A DNA stretch of 17,754 bases from WS-11 sp035275545 (GTDB lineage: Bacteria > Eisenbacteria > RBG-16-71-46). Under the pieces are notes generated by a model. That model worked only from the letters and a program-made list of their open reading frames with translations, had not been told where the DNA came from and did no database searches. The stretch lies in assembly GCA_035275545.1 (NCBI GenBank), contig DATEMP010000291.1, forward strand, positions 1-17,754. Direction: 5' to 3'. Positions 7,962-15,787 of the stretch are shown here, piece after piece; within the stretch, counting starts at the first letter, position 1; every line of letters begins with the position of its first letter. The position numbers were made by a program, and so were the translations under genes.

Positions 7962-8067
7962 GGAGTCCCCCCTCCTGGAGGATCGTGGTTTCAGCGGCCG
8001 AGGAGCGCAGTGTTCGCGCGCGAGAGCGGGGACCCGCGCCGTGCATCGGGCGGGCACGCAGCGCCCG

Positions 8068-8090
8068 CGCATCACCGTGATGCGTGATGC
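8068..8090. promoter_or_regulatory. Palindrome plus direct repeat of GTGATGC (candidate operator)
   Basis: CGCATCAC at 8068-8075 and GTGATGCG at 8077-8084 form a palindrome around one central base. A second GTGATGC follows directly at 8084-8090, giving one inverted and two direct copies of one heptamer. The site lies about 107-130 nt upstream of the 190-aa gene and downstream of the FG-GAP gene stop, a plausible regulator-binding location. No regulator can be named. Confidence 0.35.
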
Positions 8091-8170
8091 TCAGTCCGAT
8101 GCGTTGCGATTGCGCTGGTTGCTGGGGGACTTGGCCCGCTCGGGGCGCGGCGTTGGCTTCGTGCAGCGCG

Positions 8171-10960
8171 TCAGCGCACGACGCACGCCTTGGTGACCAG
8201 CGATTGTTCCGAGCGTGTCAGGCGGACCAGATAGACGCCCGCCGGGAGCCGCCGCGCGTCGGCGATCGTCATCCGATGCTCGCCCGCGCCCAGGGCGCCC
8301 ACGTCGCGGCGCTCGATGAGGCGGCCGCGGAGATCGTAGAGCTCGAGGGTCGCCGGCTCATCGCCGGGGAGCGAGAATGCCACCGTCAGGTCGCGGGTCG
8401 CGGGGTTGGGTGAGGCGCCGACCAGGCTCAGGATTGCGGGCCGGGGCACCGTCACCCAGACCGCGTCCGAACGCGTCTCCTCGGCTCCCTCCCATACCAC
8501 GAGCTGGTAGCCGTAGCGGGTGCCGGGCACGACGGCGCGGTCCTCGAAGGCCAGGCGATCGTTGCCATCCACGGCCGCAACGCCAACTTCGGTCCACGTG
8601 CCGGCATCGCCATCACTGCGCATGACGGCCGTTCGGAGGTTCGCGGCGCCGCTGGCGGTCCAGGTGAGGCGCACGCGGTCCGAGTGCACATCGGTCGAGG
8701 CGAGCGACACGGCCACGGGCGTCGGGTCGCTGGTGCTGAGGAGGACCATGATCGTGCCCCCGCTCATTTCGCAGGACTCGGGGTAGTCACTGTGCACGGG
8801 CCACCCAGCGTTGGTGACTGCAATGTCGGGGCGGCCGTCCGTGCTCCAATCTGCGACGCCGACCCATGTCGGCCCAACCCCGCCCGTGCCGTGGTAAGTG
8901 AGCGATCCGAAGTGCCCATCGCCGGCTCCTAGCGCCAATCCAATCTCATCCCAGGCAACGACCACCAGGTCAACTATGCCGTCGCCATCAAGGTCACCAA
9001 TCGAGGCGGCACTGACCGCGGCCCTGAACGTGAGACCACCCATGACGGTGAACGCGCCGTCCCCATGTCCGACTAAGGCAAACACAACTCCATTTGGACT
9101 GGCAGCGATCAGATCGGGTCGCAGATCGTTATTCAGGTCCCCTGTTGCGAGCACGTTCGGGAGCTGTCCGATTGCAGTGTCTGATCTCGCCAGGAATCCT
9201 CCGTTGCCATCGCCAACAAGGATGGTTACGGAGTTCGATGTCGCGTTTCCAAAGGCAATATCGAGTTCGCCATCTTCGTTGTAGTCGTCGAGCAGGCATC
9301 CGCGGACGTCGCTTGCTCCCTCGTGCTCCACGGGCAGCTCGAACGTTCCATCACCGTGACCGAGCAGGACCTGGATGCCCAGTTGCTGAACGACCACCAT
9401 GTCGCCATGCCCGTCGCGGTTGAGATCCTCAATGGCGACCATGCGCGGAAGACCGCCAACTGGGATGACGATCTGTGGACCAAAGACTCCGCCACCGCCG
9501 TTGTCGAGTAGGACGGTGACAGTGCCAAACTCCGCATTGGCGACTGCAAGATCCGGGTACAGGTCGCCATCGAGATCGCCCAGCGCTGGGCCTCGGGGGG
9601 TGGGTCCAACCTCGTAGCCCGCGCCATATGCGAAGCTGCCAGCGCCGTTCGCCATCAAGACCCGCGCGGCGCCCGAATGGTAATCCTCGCTACACGATGC
9701 CTCGGTGGTGATCAGGTCGAGACGGCCGTCCCCGTTCAAATCCGCGCTCACGACCGCGCCTGCGCTGGTCTGGGTTGGTACCGACGTGTGCCGGCCGAAC
9801 GTGCCGTCACCGTTGCCAATCATGATCGACACCGTCCGCCCACCGACCGTCGCGATGTCGGGCCGACCGTCCAGATTGAAATCCCCGATCGCTGCGGATT
9901 CAGCGGAATAGCCGATCACGCTCGGGGCCGGGAATGATCCGTCACCCGCGCCCAGCGCCGCGCGGAGTCGATTCCCCCAAGGGGCCACGAGGTCAGGTTT
10001 GTCATCCATGTTCAGATCGGCGACGGCGATTGAGGCGGGGCGACCCTCACTCCAATCGTAGATCTCTCCCGCGCGACGAAATGATCCGTCACCGTTTCCC
10101 AGGTATGCCCGAGCCGCGCCCGGGCTCTCCTCTCGAAACGCGCTTCCGGCCCATGCCGTTGCCAGGTCGAGCTTACCGTCACCATCTAGATCGACCACGA
10201 CGATGGAAGCGAGCCATTCGTCGTAGTCGAGGAGGGTGTTCCGCGGTCCGGTGACGAATGTTCTGTTCCCCGCGCCGAAGAGGATGTCCAAGCCGACGTC
10301 AGTCGTGACGCCGAAGTCGGGCATACCGTCGCCATTGAAATCACCAACCGCGCATTGGCCTTGCGCGTCGGCATCGGGATAGTCATGACGCGAAGAGAAT
10401 GCGCCCGCCCCCAGGCCGAACAACGCCGATACTCCAGAGTTCGTTCCACCCGCAATGTCGAGCTTGCCGTCCTGATCCAGATCCTCGATGCAAAGAGAAT
10501 AGAAGCGTACGCCGAGAGCAATCGGCTGCTCTGGAGTCAACGTTCCAACGCCATCGCCGAGGAGCACGAGAAGCGTGGTCGACGAAGTGATCGTGACTAC
10601 ATCGAGCGCTCCGTCGCCGTTCACGTCTGCGATAGCCAGATCCTCTGGGTATTCACCTATCGTGAAGTCGACATGGCCGCCGAATGAGCCGCCGCCTAGC
10701 CCGAGCAGAACAGACACCGAGTTCGGATTCCAGCGGTTCGCTGTCACGAGATCGCAGACGCCGTCCCTGTTGAGGTCAGCAGCTCGTATCAGTCTGGCGT
10801 TGGGCCCGGTTGCGTACGGCGTGGATGGCGCCGAGAACATTGGAGCCGCAAGCGCGGTCGCAAGGGCTCCGTGAATCAGAGCGCATGACATTGCAATCAC
10901 TAGGCTCACCCGGGAAGGGGAGCGCTTCACATCGTGCATCGCGTGCGGCACTGACAACAT
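8171..10960 (-). CDS. Secreted FG-GAP/VCBS beta-propeller protein, 14 repeats, C-terminal sorting-like domain
   Basis: A 929-aa exported protein. After a basic N-region comes a hydrophobic signal peptide (about residues 17-39, ending ALAA). Fourteen FG-GAP-type repeats follow, each with a calcium-binding-like D-x-[DN]-x-D motif such as DVNGDGALD, DFNGDGMPD, DLDGDGKLD and DLDGDGIVD, spaced about 45-55 residues apart; a few are degenerate (DLDGDLYPD, DLNNDLRPD). Fourteen fits two seven-bladed propellers. A fibronectin-III-like segment (about 745-840) and a terminal beta-sandwich (about 845-929, with SPNP, YDLRGR and GVYLVRL) follow; the latter resembles FlgD-Ig/Por secretion tails. The likely role is extracellular or surface binding; ligand unknown. 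ATG 10960 is the first start; ATG 10939 is an alternative, and neither has a clear Shine-Dalgarno. Its DNA is visibly less GC-rich than its neighbours. Confidence 0.88.
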   Translation of the reverse strand: MLSVPHAMHDVKRSPSRVSLVIAMSCALIHGALATALAAPMFSAPSTPYATGPNARLIRAADLNRDGVCDLVTANRWNPNSVSVLLGLGGGSFGGHVDFTIGEYPEDLAIADVNGDGALDVVTITSSTTLLVLLGDGVGTLTPEQPIALGVRFYSLCIEDLDQDGKLDIAGGTNSGVSALFGLGAGAFSSRHDYPDADAQGQCAVGDFNGDGMPDFGVTTDVGLDILFGAGNRTFVTGPRNTLLDYDEWLASIVVVDLDGDGKLDLATAWAGSAFREESPGAARAYLGNGDGSFRRAGEIYDWSEGRPASIAVADLNMDDKPDLVAPWGNRLRAALGAGDGSFPAPSVIGYSAESAAIGDFNLDGRPDIATVGGRTVSIMIGNGDGTFGRHTSVPTQTSAGAVVSADLNGDGRLDLITTEASCSEDYHSGAARVLMANGAGSFAYGAGYEVGPTPRGPALGDLDGDLYPDLAVANAEFGTVTVLLDNGGGGVFGPQIVIPVGGLPRMVAIEDLNRDGHGDMVVVQQLGIQVLLGHGDGTFELPVEHEGASDVRGCLLDDYNEDGELDIAFGNATSNSVTILVGDGNGGFLARSDTAIGQLPNVLATGDLNNDLRPDLIAASPNGVVFALVGHGDGAFTVMGGLTFRAAVSAASIGDLDGDGIVDLVVVAWDEIGLALGAGDGHFGSLTYHGTGGVGPTWVGVADWSTDGRPDIAVTNAGWPVHSDYPESCEMSGGTIMVLLSTSDPTPVAVSLASTDVHSDRVRLTWTASGAANLRTAVMRSDGDAGTWTEVGVAAVDGNDRLAFEDRAVVPGTRYGYQLVVWEGAEETRSDAVWVTVPRPAILSLVGASPNPATRDLTVAFSLPGDEPATLELYDLRGRLIERRDVGALGAGEHRMTIADARRLPAGVYLVRLTRSEQSLVTKACVVR
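8830..10800 (-). repeat. Fourteen FG-GAP coding repeats (about 130-175 nt each)
   Basis: Calcium-loop codons recur near plus-strand positions 8840, 8985, 9125, 9265, 9410, 9560, 9735, 9865, 10000, 10175, 10330, 10465, 10610 and 10770. Spacing is irregular and the DNA between loops has diverged, so this is an old protein repeat rather than a recent tandem duplication. Confidence 0.8.
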
Positions 10961-11075
10961 TCGCGACCAGACTGCGGTCCCGAGGCTCTGTCCCGTGCGG
11001 GAGCTGGGAACCTGCGCTTCCCGTTCGGGTGCAGCGTGGGGGCTCAGAACCTCCGTGTTGCAGAGATGGCAGAGT

Positions 11076-11089
11076 GTATCAATTGATAC
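11076..11089. promoter_or_regulatory. AT-rich 14-bp perfect palindrome upstream of 14-repeat gene
   Basis: GTATCAATTGATAC is a perfect palindrome in the 252-nt gap between the two FG-GAP genes, about 115 nt before the ATG at 10960. It stands out in surroundings near 65-70% GC. It could be an operator or part of a promoter. No T-tract follows, so it is a poor terminator. The rest of the gap shows no gene. Confidence 0.35.
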
Positions 11090-11212
11090 TGGCCGCGCCT
11101 ATCCGTCGAAACACCCCAGGCGTGCAGAACAGGACTGACCGCCACCCCGACGCGCACTTCAGGAATCCGGGGCTGCCAGCCGTGCAGTTCGCGATGCCGT
11201 CGTGGGTTGTGG

Positions 11213-12889
11213 CTACCTGGCCAGCGCCAAGCGTCGGATGGCCTGACCGCCCGGCCACTCGAGGCGCACGAAATACAGCCCGGCCACCCCGCCGGACCAC
11301 GTGACTTCATGCCGCCCGCGCTGGAATAGGCCGTTGGCCAGATCGGCGACAAGCCGCCCTGCCACATCCATCACGCTGACGCGCACGCGGGCTTCGCTCG
11401 GCACGAGGAACACCACGCGCGAAGCGCCGACTGTTGGAGTTGGTGCGATGGGAGCGAGTGCGAAGAGTTCGGGCGACGCGCTCCCTGTCGCCGCGACCGG
11501 GCCGAACGACGCGGTCCCTCCCGCTGTGAGCACTGCGACCAGTCGATAGAAGTACGCCCGGTCCGGCGCCACTGCGGCGTCGGTCAGCGCCTCCCCGCCG
11601 TCTTCGACGCGCCGGGCTCCATCCACCGCGGTCCACGGCCCTCCCGCGCCCTCCGCGCGCTCCACGGTCGTCCGCACCACCTCCGAGCCGGGAGCGAACT
11701 GCCAGCGCACGTCGATGTGATCGCCCACCCACACCGCCTCGAAGCGCGACAGAAGCGTCGCGGTCGGGGCACCGCGGTTGAGCATCACGATCACTGCGCC
11801 CGCGGCGGCGTCCGCGACCGCCAGGTCGGGCCGCGCGTCTCCATTCAGATCGCCGACGGCAAGGCTCGCCGGCAGGAGCCCGAGGCTGAAATCGACTCGG
11901 GACGCGAACGTGCCATCGCCGTGCCCGATGAGGATGCTCACCGAATGGGAGCCCTCGTTACAGGTGGCGAGGTCCGGCCTGCCGTCGCCATCGAGATCTG
12001 CGATCACGATCGACACCGGCCCCTCGTTGCTCGCGTAGCCGACCGCCGGCGCGAAGGTCCCATTGCCGGCGCCGAGCAGCACCGAGACTACGTCCGACCC
12101 GGAGCACGCCACGGCGAGATCCGGATACCCGTCGGCATTCAGATCCGCGATCGCCACCCCCGCCGGAACGCTGCCGGTCGCGAACGACGTCGGCGCACCG
12201 AACGTCCCGTTGCCGTTGCCCAGCAGCACCGACACGTTGTTCCCATTCCGGTTCGCTACCGCGAGGTCGGCCTTGCCGTCGCCACTGAGATCGCCGGCCG
12301 CGAGGAACCATGGCCCGCTCCCGGTCGCGAACGGCACCTTGGGGGCGAACGTCGCGTCGCCGTTGCCGAGCAGCGCCGAGCCATCCCCCGAGATGTAATT
12401 CACCGCCACCAGGTCGAGCCGGCCGTCATTGTTGAGGTCGGCCATGGTGACGGCGCGCGGGCCGTTGCCGGCGGCGAAGTCCTGCTTCTGGGCGAACGTA
12501 CCGTTGCCGTTCCCGGCCAGCACCGAGAGCCAGAACGAGTTCGCCGCCGGGGTGACGAAGTCGAGACGGCCGTCGCCATTCACGTCGCCGAGCGCGCCGG
12601 ACCAGGGCCCATCGCCGGTGAGGAACTCGCCGTTGGACGCGAACGCTCCATCACCGTCGCCGAGCAGGATCGACGCGGTGAGCGAGCCGTAGTTCGCGGT
12701 CACCAGATCGGACCTCGCGTCGCCGTTCATGTCGCCGATCGCCACCGAGCGGGGCTCGTTTCCGGTCGCGAACGAGGGGAATGGAGGCGCGAAGATCGGA
12801 TCGGCCCATGCGGGGCCGTGGGCGGCGAGCAGGGCCGCCAGCGGGAGGACAAGCCGGTGCGTGGTCGAGGGGCTCATGGCGCGAGACAT
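11213..12889 (-). CDS. Secreted FG-GAP/VCBS beta-propeller protein, 7 repeats, C-terminal sorting-like domain
   Basis: A 558-aa exported protein with signal peptide RLVLPLAALLAAHGPAWA (about residues 12-29). Exactly seven regular FG-GAP repeats of about 49 residues follow, with loops DMNGDARSD, DVNGDGRLD, DLNNDGRLD, DLSGDGKAD, DLNADGYPD, DLDGDGRPD and DLNGDARPD, matching one closed seven-bladed propeller of the integrin-alpha N-terminal type. Then come a fibronectin-III-like segment (about 375-475) and a terminal beta-sandwich with VMDVAGRL, HEVTWSG and GLYFVRL. Domain order matches the 14-repeat protein next to it, so they are probably related. ATG 12889 lies 24 nt after the MATE stop; a second in-frame ATG is at 12877. 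Close spacing suggests transcription with the MATE and lipoprotein genes. Ligand unknown. Confidence 0.9.
   Translation of the reverse strand: MSRAMSPSTTHRLVLPLAALLAAHGPAWADPIFAPPFPSFATGNEPRSVAIGDMNGDARSDLVTANYGSLTASILLGDGDGAFASNGEFLTGDGPWSGALGDVNGDGRLDFVTPAANSFWLSVLAGNGNGTFAQKQDFAAGNGPRAVTMADLNNDGRLDLVAVNYISGDGSALLGNGDATFAPKVPFATGSGPWFLAAGDLSGDGKADLAVANRNGNNVSVLLGNGNGTFGAPTSFATGSVPAGVAIADLNADGYPDLAVACSGSDVVSVLLGAGNGTFAPAVGYASNEGPVSIVIADLDGDGRPDLATCNEGSHSVSILIGHGDGTFASRVDFSLGLLPASLAVGDLNGDARPDLAVADAAAGAVIVMLNRGAPTATLLSRFEAVWVGDHIDVRWQFAPGSEVVRTTVERAEGAGGPWTAVDGARRVEDGGEALTDAAVAPDRAYFYRLVAVLTAGGTASFGPVAATGSASPELFALAPIAPTPTVGASRVVFLVPSEARVRVSVMDVAGRLVADLANGLFQRGRHEVTWSGGVAGLYFVRLEWPGGQAIRRLALAR
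11830..12740 (-). repeat. Seven regular FG-GAP coding repeats, period about 147 nt
   Basis: The calcium-loop codons recur near plus-strand 11838, 11983, 12130, 12275, 12425, 12570 and 12720, an almost constant 147-nt (49-codon) step. The regularity suggests more recent expansion or stronger constraint than in the 14-repeat gene. The repeats are coding, not CRISPR. Confidence 0.82.
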
Positions 12890-12913
12890 GAGCGTATCAC
12901 GCGGCCCCGCCGG

Positions 12914-14257
12914 TCAGACCGCTCCGGGCGGCGTGGGCGCCATCGATCCGGCCGGCGGAGCCTCGTGCAGCTCCCGGTGGAGCCCGCGCTTCCAGCTCCC
13001 GCGCGCCACCCAGGCGACGATGATCATGCTGCGCACCACGCAGGTGATGGTGATCAGCCAGGCAATCCCGAGCACGCCGCTCCCGGTCCATTGCGGCACC
13101 CAGAATGCGAGCGGGATGCGCAGGATCGAGACAGTCGAGAAGATCCACGAGATCGCCGTGGTGTGGCCCGAGCCCATGATCGACTCGGCGGTCACCACCT
13201 CGATGCCGACGAACACCATGCACGTCGACAGCACGCGCAGGTAGGGCGCGCCCACCCGGTGCACTTCGGGATCGGGGGTGAACATGCCGAGGAACAGGTG
13301 CGGGAACGCGATCAGCAGCACCGAGAGCACGGCGGAGATCCCCACGATCCAGCGCACGCCGGTCTTGATGGTCTCGACCGCGCGCTCGGGCCGCTGGGCG
13401 CCCAGGTTCTGCCCAACGAGCGCTGCGGCCGCGGTGCCGATCGCGCCCGCGGTCATGAACTGGACCGCCTCGATGCGGTTGACGATCCCGATCACCGCCT
13501 GCGACGCCTCGCCGTAGCGCGCGGCGGACCGGACGAACGCGATGTAGACCACCGAGAACAGGAGCCCGATGAGCGCGCCGGGCATGCCGACCCGCGCCAT
13601 GCCGGCAATCCGCACCGGCGGCCCCTCGGCGCGGCGCGCGAGCGGGAAAGCACGGTGGCCGCGCGCGGCGACGATCAGGTAGCCGGCCAGCATCGCGCAC
13701 TGGGCGGTCACCGTCGCCCATGCGGCACCGGCGACGCCGAGCGCCGGGAACGGTCCGGGACCGTAGATCAGGAGCGGGCAGATGAGCGCATTGAGCCCGA
13801 CCGCGGCCAGGTCGATGAGCAGCGGGGTCCGCGTGTCCCCCGACGAGCGCATGATGCTCTCGCAGGTGAGCGCCATGAGCGGCACCGGTGCCGCGGCGAG
13901 CAACACCGAGAGATAGCGCCCGCCCTGGTCCGCGACGCCCGGCGTGGCGCCCATGATCTCGAAGATCCGCCGCGCCGCGAACAGGCCGGCCACCGTGCCG
14001 ATCAGGCCCAGCAGCGCCGAGGCGCGCAGGCCCTTGTACGCGGCGACGCCGGCGCGCCGCCGCTCCCCCGCGCCCAGGAGCTGGCTCACGTACGCGGTGA
14101 CGCCGATCGCGAAGATGTCGTTGAGCGCGAGGATCGACCAGACCACGAAGATCGAGGAGGTGACCGCCGCGGTCGCCTCGACGCCGAGCCCGCGCACCCA
14201 CAGCGCGTCCACCCACTGGTTCGCGACCCGCAGGCCGAACGAGAAGAACGCCGGCAC
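12914..14257 (-). CDS. MATE-family multidrug/toxin efflux transporter
   Basis: A 447-aa inner-membrane protein with about twelve hydrophobic segments in two homologous halves, as in MATE antiporters that expel cationic or organic compounds using a Na+ or H+ gradient. Supporting features: the N-terminal VANQWVDALWVRGLG; the post-helix-2 region AIGVTAYVSQLLGAGERRRA, matching the MATE pattern of small-residue helix then Gln...GAG; and its second-half counterpart AALVGQNLGAQRPERAVE. GTG 14257 has GGAG 7 nt upstream, but translation there starts inside helix 1. The frame continues upstream, and a CTG at 14332 (also GGAG at 7 nt) would add 25 residues and complete the helix. It is followed by the 7-repeat FG-GAP gene after 24 nt and preceded by the lipoprotein gene. 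Substrate unknown. Confidence 0.9.
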   Translation of the reverse strand: MPAFFSFGLRVANQWVDALWVRGLGVEATAAVTSSIFVVWSILALNDIFAIGVTAYVSQLLGAGERRRAGVAAYKGLRASALLGLIGTVAGLFAARRIFEIMGATPGVADQGGRYLSVLLAAAPVPLMALTCESIMRSSGDTRTPLLIDLAAVGLNALICPLLIYGPGPFPALGVAGAAWATVTAQCAMLAGYLIVAARGHRAFPLARRAEGPPVRIAGMARVGMPGALIGLLFSVVYIAFVRSAARYGEASQAVIGIVNRIEAVQFMTAGAIGTAAAALVGQNLGAQRPERAVETIKTGVRWIVGISAVLSVLLIAFPHLFLGMFTPDPEVHRVGAPYLRVLSTCMVFVGIEVVTAESIMGSGHTTAISWIFSTVSILRIPLAFWVPQWTGSGVLGIAWLITITCVVRSMIIVAWVARGSWKRGLHRELHEAPPAGSMAPTPPGAV

Positions 14258-14366
14258 GGCCAGGCTCCACAGCGCGCGCGGGATCGGATCGGTGACGCCC
14301 GAGGGCAGCGGCGCTGCGGCGGCCTTGCTCAGGCTGGATCTCCGGGCAGGGAGCGGCGCGGGCGCA

Positions 14367-15707
14367 TCACTTCGTATCCAGCTCCTTGAGCATGCCGAGC
14401 ACCGGCTGCCAGATGGGGTCCAGCGCGATCACCGCCATGTCGTCGTCCGCCGGCAGGCCGCCGAGCCACACCGGCCGCTCGCGGCAGTCGCTGTAGAACG
14501 CACGCCGGTCGGAGGAGGTGTAGCGGGTGCGATGGCGATCCTTGCGCGCCTGTTCGAGCAGGTCCGGCAGCTTCCACGTGCCGAAGTGCCGATTCCAGTC
14601 GCTCTGGAGCTGCTCGGCACGCTCGGAATCGGTCTTCTTGAGCCCGGGCGGCACCACGCAGTAGTCGGAGCAGTTGCCGTTGGCCTGGAAGTCCGTGAAC
14701 ACGACGCGCGCGTAGCCCTCGACCTCGTCGCTGTAGTTGCCGAGCGTGTTCTCGTCCCGGGTGTCCACCACCTCGAAGTCGTAGCGCACACTCACCGTGC
14801 GCTCGCGCTCCACGGCGTGGAAGTCCTGCTCCACGTAGCGCTCGCGCCGCACGCCCGCGGTGTCCTTGTCCACGATCCGGCGGAAGATCTGCTGGTAGAC
14901 CTGGGTGGTGTTGGTGCTCGAGCGCATGCCGTACACACGCCCGGTCACCACCTGGTCGGCGCCCAGCCCGCGCCCGATGCGGATCGCCGCGTCGCGCGTC
15001 AGGCGATCCTGTTCGGCCACCGTGATGCGCGCGTAGATCTGGCCGGGATCGACCAGGCGCGTGAACAGGAACTCGTCGGGCCGCATGTGCGGCGCCACCT
15101 GGCCGTAGACGCGGTCGAAGGTCATCCGGGAGATGCCGGGCACGCGGACCTGGTCCTCGAACGGCAGGATCGCCACCCGCGCCAGCGCCTGGTCGAACGC
15201 CTGATCGATGCGCTTCTCGGTGTCGCGATAGCCCGGCACCATCCGCTGTGCCTTCTGGAACTCGAACCACGCCGTCTTGGGCGTGCGCTCGGTCATCGCC
15301 CTGGCGCCCGCGCGGTAGTGCACGTCCGCGGCGCCCACCCGGATCGCGGTCTCGTGCCGCGCGAACAACGTGTCGGGCGGGAGGGTCAGGTTGTGCTGGA
15401 GGATGTCACCGCGCAGGTCGACCAGCTCGAGGATCTGCTCGGCGGCCGCGAGCGTGTCGACGTCGGCGATCGAGAGGATGCGCGCCTCCTTGTCGTCCAC
15501 CAGGCGCGTCGCGGCGGTGGTGTAGGCGGCGCGTGCCCGCGGGTGGTTGGGCTGCTTTTCGATCGCGCGGCGCGCCTGCTCGTAGGCGCCGCGCAGATCA
15601 CCGGCCTCGAGCGCGCGCTCGCTGCGCTGGCTGAGACGATTGGCGCTCGCGCACGAGAGGGCGAGCAACGCGATGACGGAGACGAGACCCGCGCGAATGA
15701 TGCGCAT
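14367..15707 (-). CDS. Lipoprotein with TPR-like N-terminus and CsgG/FlgO-like domain
   Basis: A 446-aa protein with a lipoprotein signal: MRIIRAGLVSVIALLALSC, with the lipobox LALSC and Cys19 as the predicted lipidated residue, so it is expected to be membrane-anchored on the periplasmic side. Residues about 22-65 look like one or two TPR helical pairs (ALEAGDLRGAYEQARRAIEK). Around 195, RVAILPFEDQ is typical of the CsgG/FlgO/TolB-N-like fold found in outer-membrane assembly and secretion-accessory lipoproteins. A later stretch (GNCSDYCVV) could form a disulfide. ATG 15707 has GGAGG 9 nt upstream. It lies 80 nt after the protease stop and upstream of the MATE gene, next to several exported proteins, which fits an envelope or export role without proving it. 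Confidence 0.85.
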   Translation of the reverse strand: MRIIRAGLVSVIALLALSCASANRLSQRSERALEAGDLRGAYEQARRAIEKQPNHPRARAAYTTAATRLVDDKEARILSIADVDTLAAAEQILELVDLRGDILQHNLTLPPDTLFARHETAIRVGAADVHYRAGARAMTERTPKTAWFEFQKAQRMVPGYRDTEKRIDQAFDQALARVAILPFEDQVRVPGISRMTFDRVYGQVAPHMRPDEFLFTRLVDPGQIYARITVAEQDRLTRDAAIRIGRGLGADQVVTGRVYGMRSSTNTTQVYQQIFRRIVDKDTAGVRRERYVEQDFHAVERERTVSVRYDFEVVDTRDENTLGNYSDEVEGYARVVFTDFQANGNCSDYCVVPPGLKKTDSERAEQLQSDWNRHFGTWKLPDLLEQARKDRHRTRYTSSDRRAFYSDCRERPVWLGGLPADDDMAVIALDPIWQPVLGMLKELDTK

Positions 15708-15787
15708 GGTGTTGTACCTCCAACCCGAAGTCTCTGGGGAGGCTGCGCATCATAGACCACGCTCGTCGAGTGTTCGAACCGCCCGAT

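Noticed and set aside
7375..8046. Alternative 223-codon minus-strand frame overlapping the 190-aa gene
   Set aside because: Arg/His/Pro-rich and lacking the strong Shine-Dalgarno and balanced composition of the frame at 7389-7961.
8830..12740. CRISPR-like or satellite periodicity
   Set aside because: The period follows in-frame FG-GAP protein repeats; there are no identical repeats separated by unique spacers.
11717..14389. Plus-strand open frame of 890 codons across the 7-repeat and MATE genes
   Set aside because: Arg/His/Asp-rich translation without motifs, spanning two well-supported genes on the other strand.
15772..15779. GTTCGAAC resembling a tRNA T-loop
   Set aside because: The flanking bases do not pair into a T-stem and no anticodon or acceptor arm can be built around it; it is only a short palindrome.
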